64,000 bases of DNA, from NCBI RefSeq assembly GCF_003732665.1, contig NZ_MOBP01000022.1, forward strand, positions 124,001 through 188,000, written 5' to 3'. The position numbers were made by a program, and so were the translations under genes. How positions within the stretch are numbered: the stretch's first letter is position 1; each line of letters opens with the position of its first letter. Below the pieces are notes generated by a model. It ran no database searches. It was not told the origin of the DNA and saw only the letters and a program-made list of their open reading frames with translations. Below are positions 44,960 through 53,445 of this stretch, in pieces. This DNA comes from Pseudomonas frederiksbergensis. GTDB lineage: Bacteria; Pseudomonadota; Gammaproteobacteria; Pseudomonadales; Pseudomonadaceae.

Positions 44960-45802
44960 ATGCGTTCATTCCCCTTTAAACAAGTTGATGTCTTCAGCCG
45001 AACGCCGCTCAAAGGCAACCCGCTGGCGGTGGTGTTCGGCGCTGACGAACTCAGCGACGAGCGCATGGCGGCGTTCGCGACCTGGACCAACCTCAGCGAA
45101 ACCACGTTTGTGCTGGAGCCCCAAGACCCACGGGCGGATTACCGGGTTCGGATTTTCACCACCTTGTCGGAACTGCCGTTCGCCGGCCATCCGACCTTGG
45201 GCACGTGCCACGCCTGGCTTGAGGCCGGTGGCGTGCCCAAGGGCGAGGAGATCATTCAGGAGTGCGGCGTCGGGCTGGTGCGGGTGCGGCGGCAAGGGAC
45301 GGAGTTGGCGTTTCTCGCGCCGCCCCTGCTCAGGACCGGACCGGTGGAGGCGGATGTGGTGGAGCGGGTTCGTCTCGGGCTCGGCCTGCCAGCGGACGCA
45401 ATCGTCCGCACGCAATGGGTCGATAACGGCGCCGGATGGCTGGCGGTGATGGTCGAGGATCGGCGGCAGGTGCTCGACTTGCAGCCGGACCATGCGCAAA
45501 TGCTCGGGTTGGCGGTGGGCGTGATCGCGCCGTGGCACCCCGAGCGCGATGGCGATGGGGCGCAATTCGAAGTCCGCGCCTTCATCTCCGGCGACGGCAT
45601 GCCGGAAGACCCGGCCACCGGCAGCCTCAACGCCGGGATCGCCCAGTGGCTGCTCAGCGAAGGCTTGGCCCCGGAATCCTACGTGGTCAGCCAGGGCCTG
45701 AGCATGGGCCGCGCCGGGCGGATTCAGGTGGATCGGGTGGGGGATGAAGTCTGGATCGGTGGCGCGGTGGTGACGTGCATTGACGGGACGCTGACGCTGT
45801 AG
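44960..45802 (+). CDS. PhzF-family isomerase-like protein
   Basis: A 280-residue protein of the PhzF fold, related to the phenazine isomerase and to DapF. It has the early Asn-Pro region (PLKGNPLAVVF), the catalytic Glu47 in NLSETTFVL, FAGHPTLGTCHAW, and the C-terminal DPATGSLNAGIAQWLL. No phenazine genes are near, so the substrate is unknown. It probably shares a transcript with the preceding glutathione transferase gene. Confidence 0.9.
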   Translation: MRSFPFKQVDVFSRTPLKGNPLAVVFGADELSDERMAAFATWTNLSETTFVLEPQDPRADYRVRIFTTLSELPFAGHPTLGTCHAWLEAGGVPKGEEIIQECGVGLVRVRRQGTELAFLAPPLLRTGPVEADVVERVRLGLGLPADAIVRTQWVDNGAGWLAVMVEDRRQVLDLQPDHAQMLGLAVGVIAPWHPERDGDGAQFEVRAFISGDGMPEDPATGSLNAGIAQWLLSEGLAPESYVVSQGLSMGRAGRIQVDRVGDEVWIGGAVVTCIDGTLTL

Positions 45803-45827
45803 CGGATCTTCGGGATAACCCCAAGAC

Positions 45828-45921
45828 CCTGTGGGAGCGGGCTTGCTCGCGAATGGGGTGGGTCAGTCACCATTTGCATTGGCTGACCCACCGCTTTCGC
45901 GAGCAAGCCCGCTCCCACAGT
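45828..45921. repeat. REPIN
   Basis: Inverted REP pair whose loop itself contains a perfect GGTGGGTCAG/CTGACCCACC inverted repeat, so nearly the whole element can form one hairpin. Confidence 0.92.
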
Positions 45922-46067
45922 GGTTCGGCGTCGTTGATTTGATCCGGGCTCCCACAAAGGTGGATTGTTGTCAGGTTGGTAAAGGTTTGTTCCTTTCCTG
46001 ATGTTTGTGTCCGACGCGGAACAGGGCATAAGCTTCGCCCCCTACGACTTTTGTCTCAGGAAAACCC

Positions 46068-47042
46068 ATGCCCAGTCAGTTCCCCGAAGCACGTCCACGC
46101 CGTTTGCGCCGCAATGCGAGCCTGCGCAGTCTGTTCCAGGAAACCGAGTTCAGCCTGAACGACCTGGTGCTGCCGATTTTCGTCGAGGAAGAAATCGACG
46201 ATTTCGTGCCGATCAAAAGCATGCCCGGTGTGATGCGTATTCCCGAGTCTAAACTGGCCGGCGAGATCGAGCGTTATGCCCGTGCCGGGATCAAGTCGGT
46301 GATGACCTTTGGCGTGTCCCATCACCTGGACAGCAACGGCAGCGACACCTGGAATGACAACGGCCTGGTGTCGCGGATGTCGCGGATCGCCAAGGACGCG
46401 GTGCCGGAGATGATCGTGATGTCCGACACTTGTTTCTGCGAATACACCGACCACGGTCACTGCGGTGTGGTGCATAACCACGAAGTCGACAACGACCAGA
46501 CCCTGATCAACCTCGGCAAACAAGCCGTGGCCGCGGCCCGTGCCGGCGCTGATGTGATCGCCCCGTCGGCGGCCATGGACGGCCAGGTCCAGGCGATTCG
46601 CCGGGCGCTGGATGAAGCCGGTTTCACCCAGACCGCGATCATGGCTTATTCGACCAAATTCGCCTCGGCTCTGTATGGCCCGTTCCGTGAAGCGGGTGGC
46701 AGCGCGTTGAAAGGCGACCGCAAAAGCTACCAGATGAACCCGATGAACCGCCGCGAAGCCGTGCGCGAATCGCTGCTGGACGAACAGGAAGGCGCCGATG
46801 CGCTGATGGTCAAACCGGCCGGCGCCTACCTGGACATCATTCGCGACATCCGCGAGGTCTCGCGCCTGCCACTGTCGGCGTATCAGGTCAGCGGCGAGTA
46901 CGCGATGATCAAATTCGCCGCCCAGGCCGGGGCCATCGACGAAGATCGCGTCGTGCGTGAAAGCCTCGGGGCGATCAAGCGGGCCGGCGCGGATTTGATC
47001 TTCACCTACTTCGCAATGGACCTGGCCCTGGCCGGGATCTAA
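46068..47042 (+). CDS. hemB: Delta-aminolevulinic acid dehydratase, zinc type
   Basis: Condenses two 5-aminolevulinate molecules to porphobilinogen in haem synthesis. The 324-residue protein has both Schiff-base lysines (Lys197 in AYSTKFAS and Lys249 in MVKPAGAY) and the zinc-binding triad Cys122, Cys124, Cys132 in MSDTCFCEYTDHGHCG. The main P. aeruginosa HemB, as I recall it, is a magnesium enzyme with aspartates in that loop, so this zinc form is probably a second paralogue. No clear Zur-type palindrome is seen upstream (45922-46067). Confidence 0.93.
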   Translation: MPSQFPEARPRRLRRNASLRSLFQETEFSLNDLVLPIFVEEEIDDFVPIKSMPGVMRIPESKLAGEIERYARAGIKSVMTFGVSHHLDSNGSDTWNDNGLVSRMSRIAKDAVPEMIVMSDTCFCEYTDHGHCGVVHNHEVDNDQTLINLGKQAVAAARAGADVIAPSAAMDGQVQAIRRALDEAGFTQTAIMAYSTKFASALYGPFREAGGSALKGDRKSYQMNPMNRREAVRESLLDEQEGADALMVKPAGAYLDIIRDIREVSRLPLSAYQVSGEYAMIKFAAQAGAIDEDRVVRESLGAIKRAGADLIFTYFAMDLALAGI

Positions 47043-47057
47043 TTACCACCACAAATC

Positions 47058-47287
47058 CCCTGTGGGAGTGAGTCTGCTCGCGAAAGCGGTATGTCAGCCA
47101 ATACATATGGCGACTGATCCGCCGCCTTCGCGAGCAAGCCCGCTCCCACATTTGTTGGGTGGTGGTCACAATTGCTTTGCCAGACACAGCCCCCCTGTGG
47201 GAGTGAGCCTGCTCGCGAAAGCGGTATGTCAGCCAATACATATGGCGACTGATCCACCGCCTTCGCGAGCAAGCCCGCTCCCACAGT
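47058..47287. repeat. Tandem REPIN array, two units, 135 bp period
   Basis: Two REPINs with TGGGAGTGAG cores begin at 47063 and 47198, 135 bases apart. Both have loops ATGTCAGCCAATACATATGG; the linker TTGTTGGGTGGTGGTCACAA is unlike those of the other arrays. Confidence 0.92.
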
Positions 47288-47310
47288 TTTGGTCTGCGGT
47301 GCTTGAGGGG

Positions 47311-48840
47311 TCAGGCGAAAAACGCCCGTATCCCATGGTCCCGAAAGTACCGCTCGATCACCTTCGGATCGGCACTGTTATCGGCAATCGCGACATAGGT
47401 ATCCGGGCGCAGCAGATAAAATCCGTTTCGCGCCAACCCCGCCGTTTCAAACGCTGGACGCCAGTCGAACACGTGCAGCGGTAGATGATGTTCGATGCAC
47501 CAGGCGATCATTTCGTCGCTGGTGTCGCCGTACACATGCACCTGCCACGTCGGGATTTTCAGGGGTTCGTAATTGTCGCCTTCGCCATCGTGGGCCCAGG
47601 GCAAGCGGTCGCCGCCGTGGACGTGGCCGGTGACGCCTTCGCTCAGCGGCATGCCGCGATAGTTGACGGTGATCTGGGAAATGGTGCGAAACAGAAACTC
47701 CCGGCTCGCCCCGAACGACGTCAACTTCGGGATCAAAAACGGTGCCAGCCGCGTGCGCAGCAGGTCGGCGACTTTGCCCTCGGCGGTGACGAAGCTGAAC
47801 ACCCGGTCGGTGGTGGACACCAGGCGCCGGGCAAAGGCGATGCGTTCGGCTTCATAGCTGTCCAGCAGTTTGGCGCTGGCGCCGCCGCTCAGCACCGAGG
47901 CCAGTTTCCATGCCAGATTGATCGCGTCGCCAATCCCGGTGTTCATGCCCTGGCCGCCCGCCGGGCTGTGGACATGGGCCGCGTCGCCGAGCAAGAACGC
48001 ACGGCCGCTGCGAAAGAACTCCGCCACCCGGTGATGCACGCGGTAAGTCGAAAACCAGTTCACCTGTTCGACGTTGACCTTCAAATGCTCGATGGCCCGG
48101 CTGCTGACGTCTTCGAACTTCAGGGTTTCAGCATGTTCGGCCCGCTCATCGCGCACGGTGCCGATCAGCCGCGCATGCCCCTCGCTGGCCAGCGGAAACA
48201 CCGCGAGGAAGTCTGCTTCATCAAGGTCCACATGCAGTTCGCCGTTGAACGCCGGACCGCTGGCCTGCACATCGGCCACGTAGAAAATCTGCTGGTAAGT
48301 GCCGCCGGGAAAACCACTGTCCAAGGTTTTGCGAACGATCGAGCGGGCACCGTCGCAACCGGCGATATAACAGGCCTGGCAGGTTTCCTCCTGGCCATCC
48401 GGCAGGCGCAACTGTGCGGTGATGCCGTCGCCGGTTTCCATGAAACTTTCCAGCTCGGTATTGCGCTCCACACGGATGCCGAAGCGGGCGAGGCGTTCGA
48501 TCAGCAGCGCTTCATGCTCGTCCTGGGGAAAGATTTCCAGGAACGAATAAGGCGTCAGGCCTTCGCCGATCCGGGTCAACGGCAGGCGAGCCACGGCTTC
48601 GCCCTTGACCCAGAAATTTGCCGCCGCTACCCGATGACCGTTCTGCACGATGGCGTCGGCGAGGTCGAGTTGACGGTACAACTCCAGGGTCCGCGCCTGC
48701 ACGGCCAAGGCCCTTGAAGTGGTGCCGGGGGCGGTTGTCTTGTCGATGATGCGCACTTGAATGCCAAGCTTGCTCAGCCACAGCGCCAGCACCAGGCCGG
48801 TGGGGCCGGCGCCGATGATCAACACGTCGCTACGGTTCAT
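47311..48840 (-). CDS. FAD-dependent monooxygenase (PheA/TfdB hydroxylase type)
   Basis: A 509-residue flavoprotein of the aromatic hydroxylase group, which adds oxygen to aromatic substrates using NAD(P)H. The dinucleotide motif SDVLIIGAGPTGLVLALWL opens the protein, YIAGCDGARSIVR is the DG motif, and FLLGDAAHVHSPAGGQGMNTG is the second FAD site. The C-terminus is a thioredoxin-like domain as in related hydroxylases. The substrate is unknown. The ATG at 48840 has GGAGAA at good distance; an ATG at 48849 is too close to it. Confidence 0.9.
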   Translation of the reverse strand: MNRSDVLIIGAGPTGLVLALWLSKLGIQVRIIDKTTAPGTTSRALAVQARTLELYRQLDLADAIVQNGHRVAAANFWVKGEAVARLPLTRIGEGLTPYSFLEIFPQDEHEALLIERLARFGIRVERNTELESFMETGDGITAQLRLPDGQEETCQACYIAGCDGARSIVRKTLDSGFPGGTYQQIFYVADVQASGPAFNGELHVDLDEADFLAVFPLASEGHARLIGTVRDERAEHAETLKFEDVSSRAIEHLKVNVEQVNWFSTYRVHHRVAEFFRSGRAFLLGDAAHVHSPAGGQGMNTGIGDAINLAWKLASVLSGGASAKLLDSYEAERIAFARRLVSTTDRVFSFVTAEGKVADLLRTRLAPFLIPKLTSFGASREFLFRTISQITVNYRGMPLSEGVTGHVHGGDRLPWAHDGEGDNYEPLKIPTWQVHVYGDTSDEMIAWCIEHHLPLHVFDWRPAFETAGLARNGFYLLRPDTYVAIADNSADPKVIERYFRDHGIRAFFA

Positions 48841-48950
48841 GGGGGGCATTCTCCGAGAGGGTGTGTGGGGCAAGTATGGTTCAGGCTCGGCGATCCAGCC
48901 TTGTGAACACTAATCCCACAGGGTTTGGTGTTTGCCTTGTCTCTGCGCAA

Positions 48951-48989
48951 TAAAAAGGCCCCGCAGCCGTGAAGCAGCGGGGCCTTTTC
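48951..48989. terminator. Terminator of the siderophore receptor gene
   Basis: AAAAGGCCCCGC pairs with GCGGGGCCTTTT around a short loop, with T-runs in both directions. It lies 16 bases beyond the receptor stop codon on the minus strand. Confidence 0.92.
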
Positions 48990-49004
48990 GTTGAGCTGTG
49001 GGGC

Positions 49005-51218
49005 TTAGAAGTCGATGGTGCCCGACAGCTTCGCCACCCGCGGCTCACCTTGGGTCAGGTAGCCGGCCTGGGCCGATTCCCAGTACTTCTCGTTCGCCAG
49101 GTTCTCGATGTTCAGGCGCAGGGTGATGTCTTTCTGGTCGACTTTGAAACCATAGCGGGCGCCGGCGTCGAAGCGGTTCCAGGTCGGCAGGCTGAGGTTG
49201 TTCGCCGCGTCGGCGTATTGGCCGCCGGTACGCAGCATCCGCGCGTTCAGCGCTACGCCTTGCAGGCCCGGTACGTCCCAATCCACTCCGGCGTTGAACT
49301 GGAAGGTCGGTACGCCGATGGCACGGTTGCCGTCGTTGGCGCCGTTCTGGGTATTCTTCAGTTCGGTGTCCATCAGGGTCAGGCCGCTGATCAGGCGCAG
49401 GCCTTCGATCGGCTCGCCGAAGACGTTGAGTTCGACGCCTTTGTTGATCTGCTCACCCTGGCGCACGAACTCCGCGGTGGTCGCGCTGGTGATCACCGAG
49501 TAGCCATCGCTCGGTTGTTCGATGCGGTACACGCCCAGGCTGGCGCCGTAGGTGCCCATGTCGACTTTCACACCGGCTTCGATTTGCTTGGAACGGGCCG
49601 GGGCGAACGCTTCGTTGCCGTTGGTGACGACGCGGTTGCCGGAGGTGAGTGGCGAGATCGGGCCTTTCGCCAAGCCTTCAATGCGGTTGGCGTAGAACGA
49701 CACATGCTCCCACGGCTTGAAGACGATGCCGTAAACCGGTGTGGTGATCGATTCGTCATAGGCGGAGGTGCGGCTGCCGGAACCGTAAGGCGCGTAGCCG
49801 TAGCCTTGCACCACCAATTGCTGGCGACGCAGGCCGACGGTCAGCAGCAGTCGGTCATCGAAGAAACCAAGGGTATCGGACACCGCCGCGCTGCGGTTGA
49901 AGGTTTTGCCGACGATGCCCGGGTCGTTCAGGTCGCCGCCGGAGAAGTTGCCGACCGGTGATGGGGTTTGCACCGGATGGTAGATGTTGTTCGAGTAGCG
50001 GGTCAGGTCGAAATCGTAGGCGCTGCGCTGTTCGGTCCAGATCCCGGCCAGGCCGAAATTGAGTTTATGCGTGACCGGTCCGGTGGCGAATCGGCCGTTG
50101 AGGCCGGCCATGACGCTGGTGTTGTCTTCGTCGTGGGGGATGAACGAGCCGGTTGTGGTAGATGCACCGTCGTTGCCCACCAGCGTGGTCGAGTTGTAGC
50201 GCCCGACCTCACGGGTGTGCTTGGCGCCGCCCGCGGCGTAGGCCGTCCAGTTGTCATTCAGGTCGTACTCGGCGCGCAGCATGCCGAAGGTGTCTTCGAT
50301 GTCGGTGAAACCCCACTTCGGCGCGTAGTTGGTGTCCGCCGAGGGCGCTTCCGGAATGTGCGTGGCCGTGCCGAGGTTCACGCTGTTGCGGCCACCATTG
50401 ACCCGCTCTTTCTGGTAGGCGAAATCACCGGAAATACGCAGGGCGTCACCGCGATAATCGAGGCCGATGGAGAACAGTTTCGAACGCTGGTTTTCGTGGT
50501 CGATGCCGGTGTCGCCTTCACGCTGGGCCAGGTTGACCCGTGCACCGAATCGGTTGTCTTCACCAAAGCGCTGACCGAGATCGAGGTGCTGACCGACGCG
50601 GCCTTCATCGTTGATGTCGGTGGTGAAGCGGCGTGTTGGCACGTCACCGGCGCGCTTGGGTTGCAGGTTGACGCCGCCGCCGATGCCGGAACCGGTCGGG
50701 GTCACGCCGTTAATGAAGGCGTTCGGGCCTTTGAACACTTCCACGCGCTCCAGGGCGTCGGTGGAAATGATCTGCCGCGGCAACACGCCGTACAGGCCGT
50801 TATAGGAAATATCGTCGCCGGTCAGCGGCAAGCCGCGGATCATGAAGATCTGCGCCTGGTTGGAAAAACCGGACGCCTGGCGCACCGAGGAATCGTTGAG
50901 CAATACGTCGGCGACGTCTTCGGCTTGCTGGTCCTGGATCAGTTGTTCGGTGTAGGCGGCCATGGTGAATGGCACGTCCATCATGTCCTGATTGCCCAGC
51001 ACGCCCAATTGGCCGCCGCGAGCCACCTGACCGCCGGCAAACACCGGGGGCAGGGCAGCCGTCGAGGTCGGGGCCTGGGCGTTGACGTTCACTTCGTCCA
51101 GCACCAGCGCTTTGTCGTCATTATTGGTGGTGGCGGCGTGGGCAGAGACGGACAGGGCGCAAAACAGGGCGAGAAGTGTCGGGCGATAGGGAACGCCGAG
51201 TCGGGCTGGAGTGGGCAT
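49005..51218 (-). CDS. TonB-dependent siderophore receptor (FhuA/Fiu-like)
   Basis: A 737-residue outer-membrane gated channel for ferric siderophores powered by TonB. Signal peptide about 1-28 (ending SVSAHA), a plug domain with QDMMDVPFTMAAYTEQLI, MIRGLPLTGDDISYNGL and VEVFKGPNAFINGVTP, then a 22-strand barrel ending in SGTIDF. No N-terminal signalling (STN) domain is seen, and no sigma/anti-sigma genes are next door, so it is a plain transporter. The ATG at 51218 follows AGGAT. A Fur-like box lies about 80 bases upstream. The siderophore cannot be told from sequence. Confidence 0.93.
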   Translation of the reverse strand: MPTPARLGVPYRPTLLALFCALSVSAHAATTNNDDKALVLDEVNVNAQAPTSTAALPPVFAGGQVARGGQLGVLGNQDMMDVPFTMAAYTEQLIQDQQAEDVADVLLNDSSVRQASGFSNQAQIFMIRGLPLTGDDISYNGLYGVLPRQIISTDALERVEVFKGPNAFINGVTPTGSGIGGGVNLQPKRAGDVPTRRFTTDINDEGRVGQHLDLGQRFGEDNRFGARVNLAQREGDTGIDHENQRSKLFSIGLDYRGDALRISGDFAYQKERVNGGRNSVNLGTATHIPEAPSADTNYAPKWGFTDIEDTFGMLRAEYDLNDNWTAYAAGGAKHTREVGRYNSTTLVGNDGASTTTGSFIPHDEDNTSVMAGLNGRFATGPVTHKLNFGLAGIWTEQRSAYDFDLTRYSNNIYHPVQTPSPVGNFSGGDLNDPGIVGKTFNRSAAVSDTLGFFDDRLLLTVGLRRQQLVVQGYGYAPYGSGSRTSAYDESITTPVYGIVFKPWEHVSFYANRIEGLAKGPISPLTSGNRVVTNGNEAFAPARSKQIEAGVKVDMGTYGASLGVYRIEQPSDGYSVITSATTAEFVRQGEQINKGVELNVFGEPIEGLRLISGLTLMDTELKNTQNGANDGNRAIGVPTFQFNAGVDWDVPGLQGVALNARMLRTGGQYADAANNLSLPTWNRFDAGARYGFKVDQKDITLRLNIENLANEKYWESAQAGYLTQGEPRVAKLSGTIDF

Positions 51219-51298
51219 GTTCGATCCTGGCGGCGCGCCGCCGATGAGAAAAAGAGATAACGGCGCGGGGAACTCCTTGCGCAAATACGACTCCAGGC

Positions 51299-51317
51299 GC
51301 GAATGATAGTTTTTCTC
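51299..51317. promoter_or_regulatory. Possible Fur box
   Basis: The 19 bases starting GCGAATGATAGTTTTTCTC match 13 of 19 positions of the classic Fur consensus and lie about 80 bases before the siderophore receptor start. The 342 bp gap (51219-51560) also contains a REPIN and the upstream region of the lipoprotein gene. Confidence 0.4.
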
Positions 51318-51351
51318 AGTAACGTTCTGCAATAAGTTTGTCACGCAATCT

Positions 51352-51449
51352 CCCCTGTGGGAGCGGGCTTGCTCGCGAAAGCGGCGTATCAGCCAATACA
51401 TGTGGTGACTGACACACCGCTTTCGCGAGCAAGCCCGCTCCCACAGGGG
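51352..51449. repeat. REPIN
   Basis: Near-perfect inverted REP pair enclosing TATCAGCCAATACATGTGGT, between the divergent receptor and DUF1615 genes. Confidence 0.92.
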
Positions 51450-51560
51450 ATGTGTGTCGGGATAAAGGATTGGTGGAACAGCCGCCCATCAGCACAGTCA
51501 TAGCCTGCACCCGGCCATTGATCGTATGGTTAACCCGGCTAAACGGATTTTTGGAGCACC

Positions 51561-52652
51561 ATGCACGCCCACCGATTGATCATGAGTCTCGCTGCCTTGC
51601 TGGTCCTGGCCGGTTGCGGTATCCGGCAGGCCCAGGAAGCGCCGGCCCGCAAGCCCGCCGAGGTCAAGGCGCAGATCGTGCGTCTGTTGCCGGCGAAAAC
51701 TGTCGACCGCGAGGGTTGGGCGACGGATATCTATGCAGCGTTTGCCGCCCAGGAGATTTCGCCGACCACACAAAACCTGTGTGCGGTGCTGGCCGTCACC
51801 GAACAGGAATCAACCTTTCAGGTAGATCCAACCGTGCCGGGTCTGGGCAGGATTGCCCGGGACGAGATCGACCGCCGCGCCGCCAAGGCGCATATCCCCG
51901 GCCTGTTGGTCAGCGGCGCGTTGCAGGTGCGTTCGCCCAACGGCAAGAGCTACAGCGACCGGCTCAATGCCGCCCGCAGCGAAAAAGAACTGAGCGCGAT
52001 TTTCGATGACTTCATCGGCATGGTGCCCATGGGCAAGACCCTGTTCGGTGGTTTCAACCCGGTGCACACCGCCGGGCCGATGCAGGTCAGCATCGAATTC
52101 GCCGAGCAGCAGACGCGCAATTATCCCTATCCGGTTGAAGGGTCGATCCGCCATGAGGTGTTCAGCCGTCGCGGCGGTATGTATTTCGGCATTGCGCATT
52201 TGCTCGGCTATCCGGTGAGCTACACCCAACCGCTGTACCGCTTTGCCGATTTCAATGCCGGGTGGTACGCCAGCCGTAATGCGGCGTTTCAGAATGCGCT
52301 GAGCCGGGCGTCCGGCATCCCGTTGGCGCTGGACGGTGACCTGATCCGCTACGACTCGATCATGCCCGGCACCACGGAACTGGCGGCGCGCACCCTCAGC
52401 AAGCGATTGGGCATGCGTAATCCGACGATTCGCGATCAATTGGAAAAAGGCAAAAGCCTGGAATTCGAGGAAACGCGGCTTTACCAGGAAGTCTTCGCCC
52501 TGGCCGACAAGGCCGAAGGCCGGACGCTGCCCCGGGCGGTGTTGCCGGGGATTGTGCTGGAAAGCCCGAAAATAACCCGCAAACTCACCACGGCGTGGTT
52601 CGCCAAGCGGGTGGACGAAAGGTATCAGCGCTGCATGGCGAAGGGGCGTTGA
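51561..52652 (+). CDS. DUF1615 lipoprotein
   Basis: A 363-residue lipoprotein: signal peptide with lipobox LAGC (Cys19), then a soluble domain resembling DUF1615, with AVLAVTEQESTFQVDPTVPG and GPMQVSIEFAEQ. The E-x-E-S-x-F and G-P-M-Q-V elements resemble those of lytic transglycosylase-like folds, so peptidoglycan cleavage is possible but unproven. Transcribed alone and ended by a strong terminator. Confidence 0.85.
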   Translation: MHAHRLIMSLAALLVLAGCGIRQAQEAPARKPAEVKAQIVRLLPAKTVDREGWATDIYAAFAAQEISPTTQNLCAVLAVTEQESTFQVDPTVPGLGRIARDEIDRRAAKAHIPGLLVSGALQVRSPNGKSYSDRLNAARSEKELSAIFDDFIGMVPMGKTLFGGFNPVHTAGPMQVSIEFAEQQTRNYPYPVEGSIRHEVFSRRGGMYFGIAHLLGYPVSYTQPLYRFADFNAGWYASRNAAFQNALSRASGIPLALDGDLIRYDSIMPGTTELAARTLSKRLGMRNPTIRDQLEKGKSLEFEETRLYQEVFALADKAEGRTLPRAVLPGIVLESPKITRKLTTAWFAKRVDERYQRCMAKGR

Positions 52653-52671
52653 CGATCAAAAGATCACAGGC

Positions 52672-52706
52672 ATAAAAAAACCCGGCGGATAAGGCCGGGT
52701 TTTTCG
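52672..52706 (+). terminator. Rho-independent terminator after the DUF1615 gene
   Basis: AAACCCGGC and GCCGGGTTT arms flank a short loop, followed by Ts. A-rich bases on the other side allow use by the convergent repeat-protein gene too. Confidence 0.9.
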
Positions 52707-52732
52707 TCGAGTACCGCGGTGAAGCAATTCAT

Positions 52733-53170
52733 TCAAGCGGTGCGGTTTTGGATCAGACGGTCGGAACCACCTTCAGCAACGCGATTCTGAATCAGACGAT
52801 CCGAGCCACCTTCGGCAACGCGTTTTTCGATCAGACGATCCGAGCCACCTTCAGCAACACGATTCTGGATCAGACGATCCGAGCCACCTTCAGCGACGCG
52901 TTTTTCGATCAGACGATCCGAGCCACCTTCAGCAACACGATTCTCGATCAGACGATCCGAACCACCTTCGGCAACGCGTTTTTCGATCAGACGATCCGAA
53001 CCACCTTCAGCAACGCGATTCTCGATCAAGCGATCCGAACCACCCTCAGCCACACGGCTTTCGATCAGGCGATCCGAGCCGCCTTCAGCGACCATGGTGT
53101 GAGACGAAGCGGCGAAAGCGTTAACTGCGAAAACCGAGAAAGCGATGCTGAGGAAGAGTTGGCGTTTCAT
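52733..53170 (-). CDS. Exported protein of nine 13-residue tandem repeats
   Basis: A 145-residue protein: a signal peptide (MKRQLFLSIAFSVFAVNAFA) plus SSHTM, then nine perfect-length repeats VAEGGSDRLI[E/Q][N/K/S]R and a final TA. There is no other domain. Repeats 1-9 end in ESR, ENR, EKR, ENR, EKR, QNR, EKR, QNR, QNR, so a 26-residue double unit is partly visible; the DNA period is 39 bases. A good ribosome site and signal peptide support expression and export. The function is not recognised; I vaguely recall similar small Pseudomonas proteins being labelled 'phage infection protein', a name I cannot support here. The opposite strand is also open through the repeats, as expected from the 39-base period. 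Confidence 0.88.
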   Translation of the reverse strand: MKRQLFLSIAFSVFAVNAFAASSHTMVAEGGSDRLIESRVAEGGSDRLIENRVAEGGSDRLIEKRVAEGGSDRLIENRVAEGGSDRLIEKRVAEGGSDRLIQNRVAEGGSDRLIEKRVAEGGSDRLIQNRVAEGGSDRLIQNRTA

Positions 53171-53316
53171 GGTGGTGTGCTCCGGGGTGCTTATTGGTTG
53201 GGTATGGAGCGGATGTTACGCCGGGGATTTTTTATGAGAACTTCATTGACGTGATGGTGACCATCGACGGCAATGATGGTTGGCGCGAAGGCCCCTTCGC
53301 AGGTTGATAATGCGAT

Positions 53317-53430
53317 CCCTGTGGCGAGGGAGCTTGCTCCCGCTGGGCAGCGAAGCGGCCCCAAACCAGCAATCGCGACCCATCAGGCAGACTGCACAGC
53401 CGAGCGCGAGCAAGCTCCCTCACCACAGGG
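53317..53430. repeat. Second-family REP inverted pair, diverged
   Basis: A left arm of the GTGGCGAGGGAGCTTGCTCC family (53317-53347) pairs imperfectly with GCGAGCAAGCTCCCTCACCA at 53405-53430. Related to the elements at 13031 and 22260. Confidence 0.8.
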
Positions 53431-53445
53431 ATGCATTCGGGACGA

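Noticed and set aside
52748..53254. Plus-strand 168-codon frame through the 39 bp repeats
   Set aside because: It has no signal peptide or ribosome site; the minus-strand frame has both. The openness is a by-product of the 39-base period.
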